Shown: positions 15,797 through 26,094, counted from the first letter of the stretch. The stretch: DNA of 64,000 nt from Lacrimispora amygdalina (GCF_003432035.1 NZ_QOHO01000025.1:62001-126000), one strand, 5' to 3'. Notes: a model not told the origin generated them from the letters alone. Made by a program: numbers and translations.

Positions 15797-16754
15797 ACTT
15801 ATCACACTCACTCATAATTGTTAAAAACTCTTCATCAGTTACTTCCCCGCCCTTTTTAATGCTGAGCCGTTTTACCATTTCCAGAATATGCTCCACTGAA
15901 CAACAGTCTTCCATATGGTACTGCTTCAGCTTATACCGAATGGACGTACCCCCGGAATGCTTTCCCAGGATCACCTTTCTTGATGCTCCCACAAGCTCCG
16001 GAGGAAAAGATTCGTAATTGGATGGTTTTTTCAAAACTCCATCCACATGCAGCCCGGATTCAATATAAAAGATCTTTCTTCCGATGACAGGTGTATGACC
16101 TGGGATCTGTGTATTTGTCATGGCTTCAAAGATGTTACGTAAGTCAGCCAGCTTCTCGAAGCTGTTGTTGGGTTTATAGCGTTCCACCACTCTCATGGCC
16201 AGAATAACCTGCTCGGTGGCAGCCTTGTTGCCGATACCGGTAAAAGTGGTCATCACGGTTCCGTTATGGTGATTTTGTAAGTAATCCGCCGCAATGGCAG
16301 AAGCACAATAGCAGGAGTTTTCCGGATACAGGATGGGAGAAGCCTGGATTAAAAGCTTCATTCCCCGTTCATAAATATCACGGCTTTCATAAATGAGTAA
16401 ATCGTCCAGTCCCGTAAGCCTTAGCTTATTATCCGGTCCGGCACTTTCCAGCCCTCTTAACTCTGATACATCATTGACCTGAATATTGCGTATATACTTT
16501 CCGGTACCATCGCAAAAAGAGGAAAGGAAGAAATGAATTCCGGGATATTTCCCGCTTTCCGATGGATTTGGAAGTTCCATATACCAGGTGATTCCCTGTG
16601 GTAATTCGCCCTGCATCAGCTGGTAAACTTTTGGAGTTAACACAGCTCCCCATACGCAAAGACTTTCTAAGGTCCGGGCAAACTCAAAAATAAGTTCCTT
16701 TTTTAACGGATATTCCTCCAGCATAGTCAGTGTGGCATCAATGATTTTAATCAA
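15771..16754 (-). CDS. nifV-omega: Homocitrate synthase omega subunit (C-terminal half, degenerate barrel)
   Basis: Second piece of the split homocitrate synthase (327 aa). The start is TTG 16754, seven bases after GGAGGG; no ATG fits. The first about 150 residues look like a decayed barrel: IKIIDATLTMLEEYP stands where DTTLRDGEQ should be and the metal HxH is absent. The rest is the family's C-terminal domain (FTGIGNKAATEQVILAM, IESGLHVDGVLKKP, VILGKHSGGTSIRYKL). It should therefore be a non-catalytic partner completing the active site of the alpha subunit. Positioned between the ferredoxin and alpha genes. Confidence 0.88.
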   Translation of the reverse strand: MIKIIDATLTMLEEYPLKKELIFEFARTLESLCVWGAVLTPKVYQLMQGELPQGITWYMELPNPSESGKYPGIHFFLSSFCDGTGKYIRNIQVNDVSELRGLESAGPDNKLRLTGLDDLLIYESRDIYERGMKLLIQASPILYPENSCYCASAIAADYLQNHHNGTVMTTFTGIGNKAATEQVILAMRVVERYKPNNSFEKLADLRNIFEAMTNTQIPGHTPVIGRKIFYIESGLHVDGVLKKPSNYESFPPELVGASRKVILGKHSGGTSIRYKLKQYHMEDCCSVEHILEMVKRLSIKKGGEVTDEEFLTIMSECDKYEKANQNS

Positions 16755-16802
16755 CAGCAAACCCTCCTTTTTCCCGTGCTCCCTTCCATGTCATAACAGC
16801 TG

Positions 16803-17111
16803 CTAGATCATTAAATCACGAACCGGTTTTCCCCCCTCAAAATGTTCATCAAAGATGCGTTCCACATCGTCCCCGGATACATTGCCGTACCAGACTCCTT
16901 CCGGATAAACCACCACAACAGGCCCCTTGTCACAGATTCCAAAGCACCCGGTATTGTTTATTACCACCTCTCCGGACATCTCTCTGTCTTCAATCTCCTG
17001 CATAAAAGCCTGGATTAAGTCAACCGCTCCTTTCTGAAAGCACATCCCTTTTTGAGTTCCGTTGATTCTGCAGCTTGTGCAGATAAATACATGATATTTT
17101 GGCTGTACCAT
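16803..17111 (-). CDS. [2Fe-2S] ferredoxin, thioredoxin-like, nitrogenase-associated
   Basis: 102 aa, the same length and closely similar sequence to the C. pasteurianum [2Fe-2S] ferredoxin: FICTSCRINGTQKGMC supplies the first cysteines and NNTGCFGICDKGPVVVVYPE the others, within a thioredoxin-like fold. The C. pasteurianum protein binds specifically to its MoFe protein, so a role in electron transfer to, or redox interaction with, nitrogenase is expected. ATG 17111 follows GGAGGAG. Located between nifN-B and nifV-omega. Confidence 0.92.
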   Translation of the reverse strand: MVQPKYHVFICTSCRINGTQKGMCFQKGAVDLIQAFMQEIEDREMSGEVVINNTGCFGICDKGPVVVVYPEGVWYGNVSGDDVERIFDEHFEGGKPVRDLMI

Positions 17112-17124
17112 TTTTCTCCTCCTC

Positions 17125-19755
17125 TTACATGGCTTCCGCCGCTTTTTTTACCGCATCTTCAATCATGTCATAGGTATTCACCGGCTTGATCCCCAGCTTT
17201 GCCAGCTTTTTGGCTGGCTCCATGCCGATGCGCATGGCAATGACTCCGTTGCAGCCGTTTAAAGCAGCTATAATCCGTTCAATTTTATCCTCTTTTTCCC
17301 CGCATTCCTCTTCCCCCTGACAATACTGTTCCACATTTCTTTTTTCTGCAAACCGGACTTCCCCATTCCGGTAATCATATAAATAAAATTCCTTTGCATG
17401 GCCGAAGTGGGTATCCACTACGACTCCGCTTTTAGAAGCGACTGCAAACCGGTAGCTTTTTGGAACAGGGACAAAAACCGGCTTTTCCTCAGACAGAAAT
17501 CCTTTTAATTGTATAGATTTATCATCCGTTAACGTTCCAACCGCATCTGCCCGGCAGTGCTGGCAGTGATACATCTGGGGCATGATCTCTTCACACTGTT
17601 TTCTGATCTCATTTAGCTGCTTGTTTGAAACAGGCTCCACATGCTCCAGCGCGCTTCCCTTTACCGGAATCATCTGCATTATATTGGTGATAAAGCAGCC
17701 CAGTGATTTCACAGCCTTTACCACCTCCGGTACATGACTGTCATTGATTCCCTTCACTGTTACGATATTGACTTTTACCAATATATCACTGGCAATTAAA
17801 AGCCTGATTCCCGCAAGCTGGTTTGCCACCATGAGAGCTCCTGCCGCGTCACCGGTGTATTCCCTGCCCATGAACCGGATATATTGATACATCTGTCCGC
17901 TGATATGGGGATCAACCGCATTCATTGTTACTGTTACATGGGAAACTCCCAGTTCCTTTAGTTCCCTGGCATACTGGGGCAGCTTCAGTCCATTGGTGGA
18001 AAGGCAGAAGGTCACTTTTGGATCCTCCTTCCTTATGAGTTCAAACACTTTTTTCACATTCTCCCAGTTTTCCAGGGCTTCTCCCGGTCCGGCTATGCCC
18101 ACTACGGTTAAGTTCGGCATTTTTTCTTTCACTGACAGGTACCGCTTAAGCGCTTCTTCAGGCGATAAGATGGAAGAAGTGACTCCGGGACGGCTTTCAT
18201 TTGGACAGTCAAATTTTCTCACACAGTAGCCGCACTGAACGTTGCAGGCAGGGGCTACCGGAAGATGGATTCTGGCGAACTGATGGGCCTGGCAGTTATA
18301 GCAGGGGTGCTCCTTAGTCTTGCGTTTCATGATCTCTTCTTCCGATTCCGGCTGCTTTTTATGATCAATGGCTGTGCCTTTGTAGTATGTATCATATAAG
18401 GTTTCGCGGAATGTGGTTTCAACGGTATCAATGAGCTGGTTTGCAATCTCATCCATATATTCCACGGAGCCTTCATAGCCCAGCATTTTTAACCGCTGGC
18501 CCCCTACATGGTCATGAATGGGAAACCCTCTGCGAACCAGGGGAAGATGTAAATCTTCTGCAATGCGCCTTCCGTCAGAACTGCCGGTCAGGATATTGGC
18601 TTTATAGGCAAGAACCATATCCTCAATATCCTTAAAATCTGCTTTATCTGCTATTTTATATTCGTCCACCAGATACAGACCCGCAAGTTTTTCAATCTCC
18701 GGTCTGATCAGTCCGTCAAGCTCTGGACTTGCCGATCCTGCCGCACAGACGACCGGCATGATTCCGCATTCACACATCATGCGCACTGTGGAATATACCA
18801 GATCCGGCTCCCCAAATACAGCGGCTCTCCCGGCAGAATGGTATTTGTGGGAATCAATCATGGCATCAATATAGCGCCCTCTCTCTTTTTTCAGTTCCTC
18901 CGGGATTTCATTACCGGAAATACGGGACAGTGCATTTAAAAATGCATCTGTATCTCTTAAACCTGCCGGCAGGGACAGCCGCTCATAAGGGACTCCATAT
19001 GTTTCAGACAGATATTCTCCCACCGAATTCTTATGGTGAAATGCGGTTAATTCCAGAGTAAATCTGGCTCCCCCCATCTGCTTTAACCGGGCCAGTTCCG
19101 TTCCTTCATGAGGAAGACGGTTGTAACGGGGATCGTGGGCACCGTCTAAATTATCGGATAAATCAGGCAGAAGAATGGCGTCAATCCCAAAGAGAGAAAG
19201 CATCCTCTTTAGATATCTGGTATCTGCAGGGCTTAAGGGCGCTGTGATTACATTTACCAGATTATTCTTTTTGGCATCCATTTTAATAGAAGAAACAATG
19301 GCAGAAAGGGCTGCAAAATATCCCTCATACTGGCTTCCCCCATATCCGGGAGAATGGCAGGGGATCAGCGTAATGTCCCCGTACCCCGGATTTTCTTCCA
19401 GAAAAGACTGGAGTATTCCCGGAACATCCTCTCCAATGGTCTCCGCCAGACAGGTTGTCATAACACCGATAATTTCCGGATGGTAAAGCTCAATTAAATT
19501 TTTTAATCCCTTTTTCAGATTTTCACTGCCGCCATAAACCGTTCCCTGTTCTGTCAGGGATGAGGAAGCGATATCCACCGGTTCATTGTAGTGAGTCGCC
19601 ATATGACGGCGGATGTAGGTTGCACACCCCTGAGAACCATGAAGGATGGTCATACAGTTCTTCAGACCGTAAAATGCAGTTGCACTGCCCATAGGCATAC
19701 ACATTTTGCAGGGATTGATATTTAGATTCACCAGAGGTTTTACTTCACTTTTCAT
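17125..19755 (-). CDS. nifN-nifB: Fused NifN-NifB: cofactor scaffold and radical SAM FeMo-co precursor synthase
   Basis: 876-aa fusion. Residues 1 to about 445 are NifN (NINPCKMCMPMGSATAFYGL, GSQGCATYIRRH), the half of the NifEN scaffold on which the cofactor matures. From about 480 comes NifB, a radical SAM enzyme with CNVQCGYC, which makes the carbide-containing 8Fe core. The last 110 residues are a NifX-like domain (VDTHFGHAKEFYLYDYRNGE). Start at ATG 19755 after AAAGGCGG. The fusion is a hallmark of clostridial nif clusters and delivers the NifB product directly to the scaffold. It follows nifE, its partner. Confidence 0.96.
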   Translation of the reverse strand: MKSEVKPLVNLNINPCKMCMPMGSATAFYGLKNCMTILHGSQGCATYIRRHMATHYNEPVDIASSSLTEQGTVYGGSENLKKGLKNLIELYHPEIIGVMTTCLAETIGEDVPGILQSFLEENPGYGDITLIPCHSPGYGGSQYEGYFAALSAIVSSIKMDAKKNNLVNVITAPLSPADTRYLKRMLSLFGIDAILLPDLSDNLDGAHDPRYNRLPHEGTELARLKQMGGARFTLELTAFHHKNSVGEYLSETYGVPYERLSLPAGLRDTDAFLNALSRISGNEIPEELKKERGRYIDAMIDSHKYHSAGRAAVFGEPDLVYSTVRMMCECGIMPVVCAAGSASPELDGLIRPEIEKLAGLYLVDEYKIADKADFKDIEDMVLAYKANILTGSSDGRRIAEDLHLPLVRRGFPIHDHVGGQRLKMLGYEGSVEYMDEIANQLIDTVETTFRETLYDTYYKGTAIDHKKQPESEEEIMKRKTKEHPCYNCQAHQFARIHLPVAPACNVQCGYCVRKFDCPNESRPGVTSSILSPEEALKRYLSVKEKMPNLTVVGIAGPGEALENWENVKKVFELIRKEDPKVTFCLSTNGLKLPQYARELKELGVSHVTVTMNAVDPHISGQMYQYIRFMGREYTGDAAGALMVANQLAGIRLLIASDILVKVNIVTVKGINDSHVPEVVKAVKSLGCFITNIMQMIPVKGSALEHVEPVSNKQLNEIRKQCEEIMPQMYHCQHCRADAVGTLTDDKSIQLKGFLSEEKPVFVPVPKSYRFAVASKSGVVVDTHFGHAKEFYLYDYRNGEVRFAEKRNVEQYCQGEEECGEKEDKIERIIAALNGCNGVIAMRIGMEPAKKLAKLGIKPVNTYDMIEDAVKKAAEAM

Positions 19756-19773
19756 CGTCACTCCGCCTTTCTG

Positions 19774-21129
19774 TCAGCTGATATATCCCCATACCGGACT
19801 GTTTATGCTTTTATTGATTTCCATGGTGAAATTGACCACCCCTTCAAAACCAGCTAACGGGAACTTTCTTTCATGGTTGTGATCGCAGAATGCAATTCCC
19901 AGCTTATAGGCAAGAGGTCTTTCCTTTACACCTCCCACCAGAATATCCGCTCCCTTTTCTTTCATAAAGGTTTCTAACTCTGCAGGATTTGCATCATCAA
20001 GAATAATGGTATCGGATTTCACCAGACTCTCAATCATTTCATAATCTTCCTTTTTCCCTGTCTGGGTTCCGACCACCACAGTTTCCATCCCCATAGCCTG
20101 GAACTGGCGGATGAGAGAGATGGCCTTAAATCCCCCTCCTACATAGATAGCGGCTTTTTTCCCCTCCAGATTTTTCCGGTACCGGCTTAAGAAGTTTTCC
20201 AGCTCCTCCCCTTTCTTTCTGCAAAATTCTACCGCCTTTTTTCTGGCCAGTTCATTTCCCAGTGCCTCAGCCGTCCGGATTAAAGAATTGGTGGTATCCT
20301 CGATTCCGAAGAAACTGACCTTTATAAAGGGAATACCGAATTCCTCCTCCATGCGGTTTGCCAGATAGGTGCTTGAGCCTGCACACTGGACAATATTTAA
20401 TGCAGCCTTCGGCGCTTCAATCATATCTTCATAGCAGGTGTCACCGGTAAAACCGGAGATCACATCAATCCCTATCTCCCTGAAATAATTTTTAATAATC
20501 CACATTTCTCCTGCCAGATTAAAATCCCCTAATATGTTAATGGCAGTCCTCTTCTCTTCACTTTTATGGGGAAGAAGCACGTTCATAATGGCATCACATG
20601 CCATCCGGTAGCCGGTGGATTTATTACCGGAAAAGCCGGGAGACTTTACAGGAATCACAGGAATGTGATACTGCTCTGATTTCATCTTACATAAGGCCTC
20701 CACATCGTCTCCGATCACGCCGACAATGCAGGTGGCATAGATAAATATCAGCTTTACGTTATCTTCCTTCTCCATCAGTTCATCGACTGCTGCCTCAAGC
20801 TTTCTGATTCCGCCGAATATAATATCTGTTTCCTGCAAATCCGTAGAAAAGCTGTTTCTGTAAATGTCCTCCCCGCTTGTTAAGGACCCCCTGATATCCC
20901 AGGTATAGCTGGAACACCCGATTGGACCGTGGACGATATGCCAGGCATCGGTAATGGGATTTAAAACAACTCTGGCTCCGCAGTATACACAGGCCCGCTG
21001 TGATACGGAACCGGATACACTGTTGCTGTCACATGAAATTCCGCCCCCCGGACCATTGCACCCGTCTTTTACAACAATGGAACTTCTCCTGGCGTCCAAT
21101 ATATTCCTGTTGCTGTTCTCCGTTTCCAT
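19774..21129 (-). CDS. nifE: Nitrogenase cofactor scaffold protein NifE
   Basis: 451 aa from ATG 21129, chosen for the AAAGGAG seven bases before it. Together with NifN it forms the scaffold that matures the FeMo cofactor. It carries NifD-like cofactor and cluster motifs: QRACVYCGARVVL, HGPIGCSSYTWDIRGS, YATCIVGVIGDDVEALC, and KSPGFSGNKSTGY. About 85 bases separate it from nifK, more than at other junctions of the operon, and these hold a stable hairpin. Confidence 0.95.
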   Translation of the reverse strand: METENSNRNILDARRSSIVVKDGCNGPGGGISCDSNSVSGSVSQRACVYCGARVVLNPITDAWHIVHGPIGCSSYTWDIRGSLTSGEDIYRNSFSTDLQETDIIFGGIRKLEAAVDELMEKEDNVKLIFIYATCIVGVIGDDVEALCKMKSEQYHIPVIPVKSPGFSGNKSTGYRMACDAIMNVLLPHKSEEKRTAINILGDFNLAGEMWIIKNYFREIGIDVISGFTGDTCYEDMIEAPKAALNIVQCAGSSTYLANRMEEEFGIPFIKVSFFGIEDTTNSLIRTAEALGNELARKKAVEFCRKKGEELENFLSRYRKNLEGKKAAIYVGGGFKAISLIRQFQAMGMETVVVGTQTGKKEDYEMIESLVKSDTIILDDANPAELETFMKEKGADILVGGVKERPLAYKLGIAFCDHNHERKFPLAGFEGVVNFTMEINKSINSPVWGYIS

Positions 21130-21170
21130 GATCATACTCCTTTCAAAGACCCGCCAATTTAAACAGAAAT

Positions 21171-21193
21171 AGGGAGGGGTCGGCTCCCTCCCT
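21171..21193 (-). other. Intercistronic hairpin between nifK and nifE
   Basis: AGGGAGGG (21171-21178) pairs with CCCTCCCT (21186-21193); in the transcript this GC-rich stem-loop follows the nifK stop and is followed by ATTTCTGTTT. It could protect the upstream nifHDK message or partly terminate, lowering nifEN relative to nifHDK. Confidence 0.6.
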
Positions 21194-21213
21194 GGTTCCA
21201 TTCACTTTCTGAT

Positions 21214-22587
21214 TTACATAACTACATCAAAATCTTCGTCAGCCGCATCCCGGTCCTGCCGGTCCATCATGGCATCTACGATCTTTTCCGTATACCGGAT
21301 TGCACCTGCATATCCTACAGTCGCCTGTATGGGGTTTCCGTAGCGGTCCAGTACAGGAAATCCCATCCGCACCAGCGGAATATCTTCTGCTTTTGCAATC
21401 TGCTTTCCATAGCTGGAGCCTAAAAGAAGATCTACCCGCTCATTTTTAATCAGCTGATGGAGATAAAATAAATCCGTATCTGCCTTCACCACATATTCGC
21501 TTTCATCCACTCCATACTGATCCATCAGCTCTTTGATCTCTTTCTCCCAGTGAGCTTTGGGGGTACCGGTTATGATGTATTTGGGACTCATTCCCAGTTC
21601 CAGGCATAAGGCGGTGAAGCCATACACAATATCAGGATCTCCGTAGATGGCGGCTTTCTTCTTATATACATACTGGTGGGAATCCAGCATTAAATCCACC
21701 AGTCTGCCCCGCTCATCCTCCAGCTCTTTGGGTACCTCTTTTTTTGTAAATTTCTGAAGCTCCAGTATGTACTGGTCTGTCAGCTTGACGCCTACAGGGA
21801 CTGGAATATTGGAGAAAGGAACTTTGTATTCCTTTTTTAAATGCTCCGATGGTTCCAGCGAACAGTAGATTCCCATGGAAATCAGCTTCTCACAATCTCC
21901 CAGCGCTTCAATATCTTTGGCTTTGGTACCTGCATTGTCATGGAAATATTCATTCTTTCCATCCATTGGATGATCCAGTGTTCCGTCATGATCAGGAAAA
22001 TAAATATATTCCGCACCCATCAGCCCTGCAATCCGTTTTAGCTCCCTGTCATCTCCGGGATTGACCCAGCCCGGGAAAATGGCTACTTTTCCATTGGGCG
22101 TTCCCGTTTTCTTCGTCATATACCGCATGAAACCAATCATCATGTTGGAAAAGCCCTGAATATGGGACCCTTCATAGGAAGGTGTACTGGCATAAAGGAC
22201 TGTTTTTCCCTCAGGCACTTCCATATCCAGAATATAGGAACCAACGTCGTCACCAATGGTCTCTGAAAGACAGGTGGTGTGTATTGCCATAATATCCGGT
22301 TTATAAATATCAAAGACGTTCTTTACTGCTGTATTAATATTGCTGCGTCCTCCGAATACGGAGGCTCCCTCTGTAAAGGAGCTTGAGGAAGCAATGGCAG
22401 GCTCTTTGAAATGCCGGCTCAACACCGTTCTGTGATAGGAACAGCACCCCTGGGATCCATGGGAATGGGGCATGCACTTTTCGGCACCCAGAGCGCAGAA
22501 CATCGCTCCTACCGGTTCACAGGTCTTACAGGGATTGATGGTCATGTGGCGGTTTTCCATAATTTCTTTTGGTGTTAATTCAAGCAT
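21214..22587 (-). CDS. nifK: Nitrogenase MoFe protein beta subunit
   Basis: 457 aa, close to the short C. pasteurianum NifK, which lacks the roughly 50-residue N-terminal extension of A. vinelandii. Start at ATG 22587, eight bases after AGGAGGT and overlapping the nifD stop (TGATG), so alpha and beta are translationally coupled. P-cluster cysteines are in INPCKTCEPVG, HGSQGCCSYHR and HTTCLSETIGDD. With NifD it forms the catalytic tetramer that reduces N2. Confidence 0.97.
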   Translation of the reverse strand: MLELTPKEIMENRHMTINPCKTCEPVGAMFCALGAEKCMPHSHGSQGCCSYHRTVLSRHFKEPAIASSSSFTEGASVFGGRSNINTAVKNVFDIYKPDIMAIHTTCLSETIGDDVGSYILDMEVPEGKTVLYASTPSYEGSHIQGFSNMMIGFMRYMTKKTGTPNGKVAIFPGWVNPGDDRELKRIAGLMGAEYIYFPDHDGTLDHPMDGKNEYFHDNAGTKAKDIEALGDCEKLISMGIYCSLEPSEHLKKEYKVPFSNIPVPVGVKLTDQYILELQKFTKKEVPKELEDERGRLVDLMLDSHQYVYKKKAAIYGDPDIVYGFTALCLELGMSPKYIITGTPKAHWEKEIKELMDQYGVDESEYVVKADTDLFYLHQLIKNERVDLLLGSSYGKQIAKAEDIPLVRMGFPVLDRYGNPIQATVGYAGAIRYTEKIVDAMMDRQDRDAADEDFDVVM

Positions 22588-24185
22588 CAGCCAGCACCTC
22601 CTAACGTTCCTTCTAACATCGGCATGGTTTTCCACGGCGGTTTTACCAGTGACCAGGCATTTGTATAAAGACTCATGGTTAAATCTCTTCCAAAGTTTAC
22701 TGCTCCCCGAAAGCCCGCATACGGTCCGGAATAGTCATAGGAATGCATCTGGCGGGATACGACTCCGCCATGCTGTATGGCATATTTATCCTTGATTCCG
22801 GAAAAGAAAATGTCTGGTTTATACTCTTCAATCAGCTGGTCTGTCTCGAACATGTTGTAGTCATCCACCACCATATAGCCTGCCTTCATGTCTTTTATCA
22901 TTCCGCTGTAGTTATCCAGTTCCACCCCTTCATTTCTAAGAACTTTCAACTCCTCCTCAGAGTATCTGTCCTCATATCCCACTGCCCTCTCCACCGAAAT
23001 CTCCTCGATGTTTTTAGAATCTGCATCGGCCTTGATCTGAGGAATGATTTCCCGCCCCTCATAATCATCACGATGGGCAAATTCATAGCCTGCAATGGTT
23101 GTTTCCATACCAAAATCCCTTAAAAGCATCTGGTAATGATGGGAACGGGAACCTCCCACAAAGATTCCGGCTGTTTTTCCCTTTAATTTGGATTTGTAAT
23201 ACTCCATATCCTCATTGATTTCCGCCAGTTCCTCTGCAATCACTTCTTCCGTGCGTTTCGTCAGCTCCGGATCATTGAAATATTTCGCCATCATCCGCAG
23301 TGATTTGGACGTAGCCCCTACTCCGATAAAATTCACCTTCAGCCAGTCAACTCCATATTTTGTCTTCATCATCTCTGCTATGTAATTGATAGACCGGTGG
23401 CACATGACCAGATTTAAATCTGCCAGATGGGAATTTTTTAAGGTTTCATAGGAACCGTCACCGGTAAATACAGAAACCACTTCATATCCAATCTTTTTAA
23501 GAATCCGTTCCTGTTCCCAGCCGTCACCACCAATGTTGTATTCGCCTAAGATATTTACGCTGTATTTTCCTTTGGGCGCTTCTTCCCCTTTTCCGATTAC
23601 GTAACGCATCAATCCGTTGTTTGCGATGTGATGACCGGCTGACTGGGAAACTCCCTTATAGCCTTCGCAGGAATAGCCGATAGCAGTAATGCCGTATTTT
23701 TCCTCCACTCTTCTTGCCACTGCCTGCACATCATCACCAATCAGACCGATGGGACAGGTGGAGCAGATGAAAATACACTTAGGATGGAAAAGTTTCATTA
23801 TCTCATCAATTCCCTCTTCCAGCTTCTTCTCTCCTCCAAATACGATATCCGATGCCCTCATATCTGTACAAAAGGAATATGGAACAAAATTGGGTTCACC
23901 TTCGTAGGAAGGTTTCGCTTTATTCCTTCTGGTTCCCCAGGAATAGAAAGCACAGCCAATGGGACCGTGTGTAATGACGACTGAATCCTTAACCGGTCCA
24001 ACCACAACGCCTTTACAGCCTGCATAGCAGCAGCCCCTTGCTGTAATAATCCCTGGTATTGCCCTGGTATTTGCTGTAATCTCATCCGGATTTTCTCCGA
24101 ATTCCAGCTGAGTGATGTGACTTTTTCTATTTTTAAATACTCTGGATGAATATTTATCCAGCAATAAATCTCGTTCCTTTGACAT
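22587..24185 (-). CDS. nifD: Nitrogenase MoFe protein alpha subunit
   Basis: 532 aa from ATG 24185 (AGGAGGTGAGGGAA in front). Holds FeMo-cofactor and half the P-cluster. Visible ligands: P-cluster cysteines in GCCYAGCKG, GPIGCAFYSW and CSTCPIGLIGDD; cofactor cysteine in NLVMCHRSINY; cofactor histidine in RQMHSYDYSGPYAGF; and the substrate-site segment SCEGYKGVSQSAGHHIAN, equivalent to A. vinelandii Q191/H195. The acidic insert around 380-430 (NIEEISVERAVGYEDRYSEE) is characteristic of the C. pasteurianum type. No anfG/vnfG gene follows, so this is a Mo nitrogenase. Confidence 0.98.
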   Translation of the reverse strand: MSKERDLLLDKYSSRVFKNRKSHITQLEFGENPDEITANTRAIPGIITARGCCYAGCKGVVVGPVKDSVVITHGPIGCAFYSWGTRRNKAKPSYEGEPNFVPYSFCTDMRASDIVFGGEKKLEEGIDEIMKLFHPKCIFICSTCPIGLIGDDVQAVARRVEEKYGITAIGYSCEGYKGVSQSAGHHIANNGLMRYVIGKGEEAPKGKYSVNILGEYNIGGDGWEQERILKKIGYEVVSVFTGDGSYETLKNSHLADLNLVMCHRSINYIAEMMKTKYGVDWLKVNFIGVGATSKSLRMMAKYFNDPELTKRTEEVIAEELAEINEDMEYYKSKLKGKTAGIFVGGSRSHHYQMLLRDFGMETTIAGYEFAHRDDYEGREIIPQIKADADSKNIEEISVERAVGYEDRYSEEELKVLRNEGVELDNYSGMIKDMKAGYMVVDDYNMFETDQLIEEYKPDIFFSGIKDKYAIQHGGVVSRQMHSYDYSGPYAGFRGAVNFGRDLTMSLYTNAWSLVKPPWKTMPMLEGTLGGAG

Positions 24186-24200
24186 TTCCCTCACCTCCTG

Positions 24201-24584
24201 TCAATATGCCTCTATTGTGCGTTCTCCGCTTCTGACGGTGTAAGCCTCATAAATGGGAAGCACAAATATTTTTCCGTCGCCGGGATTTCCTGTCTGGTTT
24301 GTTTTTATCAGTATTTCCACCACATCCTTTACCTGCTGATCTTCTACAATCAGGGTGATCAGCCTTTTTGGAATCCAGCGGAAGGACTCCGTTAAATATT
24401 CTCCTTTGGGAGACATGGGAAGCTCTCCTGTTTCCAGTACCAGGGACAAAAGCTCCGGATCAATCCGTTTCTTTCCTCTTCCTAATACCGGTCTGCAGGT
24501 AAATGCAGGAAATCCGCCTTCTGCCAGAGCTTTCTTCGTGGGGTTTATTTTGTTCACCCGGATAAATGCCATTACCTCTTTCAT
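24201..24584 (-). CDS. nifI2: P-II-like nitrogenase regulator NifI2
   Basis: 127-aa P-II family protein. In archaea and anaerobic bacteria NifI1 and NifI2 form a complex that binds and switches off the MoFe protein when ammonium is available, relieved by 2-oxoglutarate and ATP. The N-terminus MKEVMAFIRVNKINPTKKAL and the C-terminal GNPGDGKIFVLPIYEAYTVRSGE are P-II signatures; the T-loop is long, as in NifI2. Placed between nifH and nifD, as in methanogens. ATG 24584 follows AGGAGG. Confidence 0.95.
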   Translation of the reverse strand: MKEVMAFIRVNKINPTKKALAEGGFPAFTCRPVLGRGKKRIDPELLSLVLETGELPMSPKGEYLTESFRWIPKRLITLIVEDQQVKDVVEILIKTNQTGNPGDGKIFVLPIYEAYTVRSGERTIEAY

Positions 24585-24598
24585 AGCAATCGTTCCTC

Positions 24599-24922
24599 CT
24601 AAAGTCCCTGCTTTCCTGTACTGATGGTATAAGCATCTTCTACAGGAGACACAAAGATACGTCCGTCTCCGTAATTGCCTTCCCCAGTCCTTGCGGTTCT
24701 CATAATCACTCTGACCAGATCGTCCTTATCTTCGTCGTTGCAGAAAAATAACAGCATTTCTTTTGGAATCTCATCGTAGTGAACATCTCCTACCGTGATT
24801 CCTTTCTGTTTGCCCCGTCCATATACATCCATCTTGGTCACTGCCTGAAATCCCGCTTCTGAGGCTTCCTTCATAACAAAATCCGCTTTTTCCGGCCTGA
24901 TAATCGCTCTCACCAATAACAT
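24599..24922 (-). CDS. nifI1: P-II-like nitrogenase regulator NifI1
   Basis: 107-aa P-II protein, partner of NifI2 in post-translational switch-off of nitrogenase. MLLVRAIIRPEKADFVMKEA and GEGNYGDGRIFVSPVEDAYT are the family ends, with T-loop VYGRGKQKGITVGDVHYDEI. ATG 24922 follows GAGGAG, 25 bases after the nifH stop. Confidence 0.95.
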   Translation of the reverse strand: MLLVRAIIRPEKADFVMKEASEAGFQAVTKMDVYGRGKQKGITVGDVHYDEIPKEMLLFFCNDEDKDDLVRVIMRTARTGEGNYGDGRIFVSPVEDAYTISTGKQGL

Positions 24923-24947
24923 AATATTTTCTCCTCTCCCTCACCTC

Positions 24948-25844
<897 letters not shown>

Positions 25845-25895
25845 AGAAAATGAAAAAGTAACCTTAAAGTTTTGTCGACGACTTAGGTTGCTATC

Positions 25896-25925
25896 ACTAT
25901 ATATGTTTTCACCATTGAATTCAAT
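25896..25925 (-). promoter_or_regulatory. nifH promoter with a palindrome over the -35 box
   Basis: Minus-strand -35 TTGAAT (25919-25924), 17-bp spacer, -10 TATAGT (25896-25901), placing the start near 25889. The perfect 12-bp palindrome ATTGAATTCAAT (25914-25925) covers the -35 box and suggests a repressor site. No sigma-54 -24/-12 element is seen. The remaining bases up to 26054 are AT-rich with nothing else recognised. Confidence 0.6.
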
Positions 25926-26054
25926 ACAACACAATGCACAAATATAAATCTTTAAATCTCTTATTTACAGTATTTTATACAAACTAATGCTTGTTATCTA
26001 AAAATTATTCCATCTAAAAAAAATAACAGCCTGACAATCTGCCGCTGTAATCAT

Positions 26055-26079
26055 AAAAAGGAGCCGAATTACCGGCCCC
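26055..26079 (-). terminator. Terminator after the molbindin gene
   Basis: On the minus strand GGGGCCG and CGGCTCC (one G-U pair) form a stem followed by TTTTT (26055-26059). It separates the molybdenum genes from nifH. Confidence 0.8.
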
Positions 26080-26094
26080 CTCCTCTGTTCTGTC

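Noticed and set aside
21214-24185. Alternative (V or Fe-only) nitrogenase
   Set aside because: No G-subunit gene follows nifD, the alpha subunit has the C. pasteurianum Mo-type insert, and molybdate genes are adjacent, despite the AnfO-like gene.
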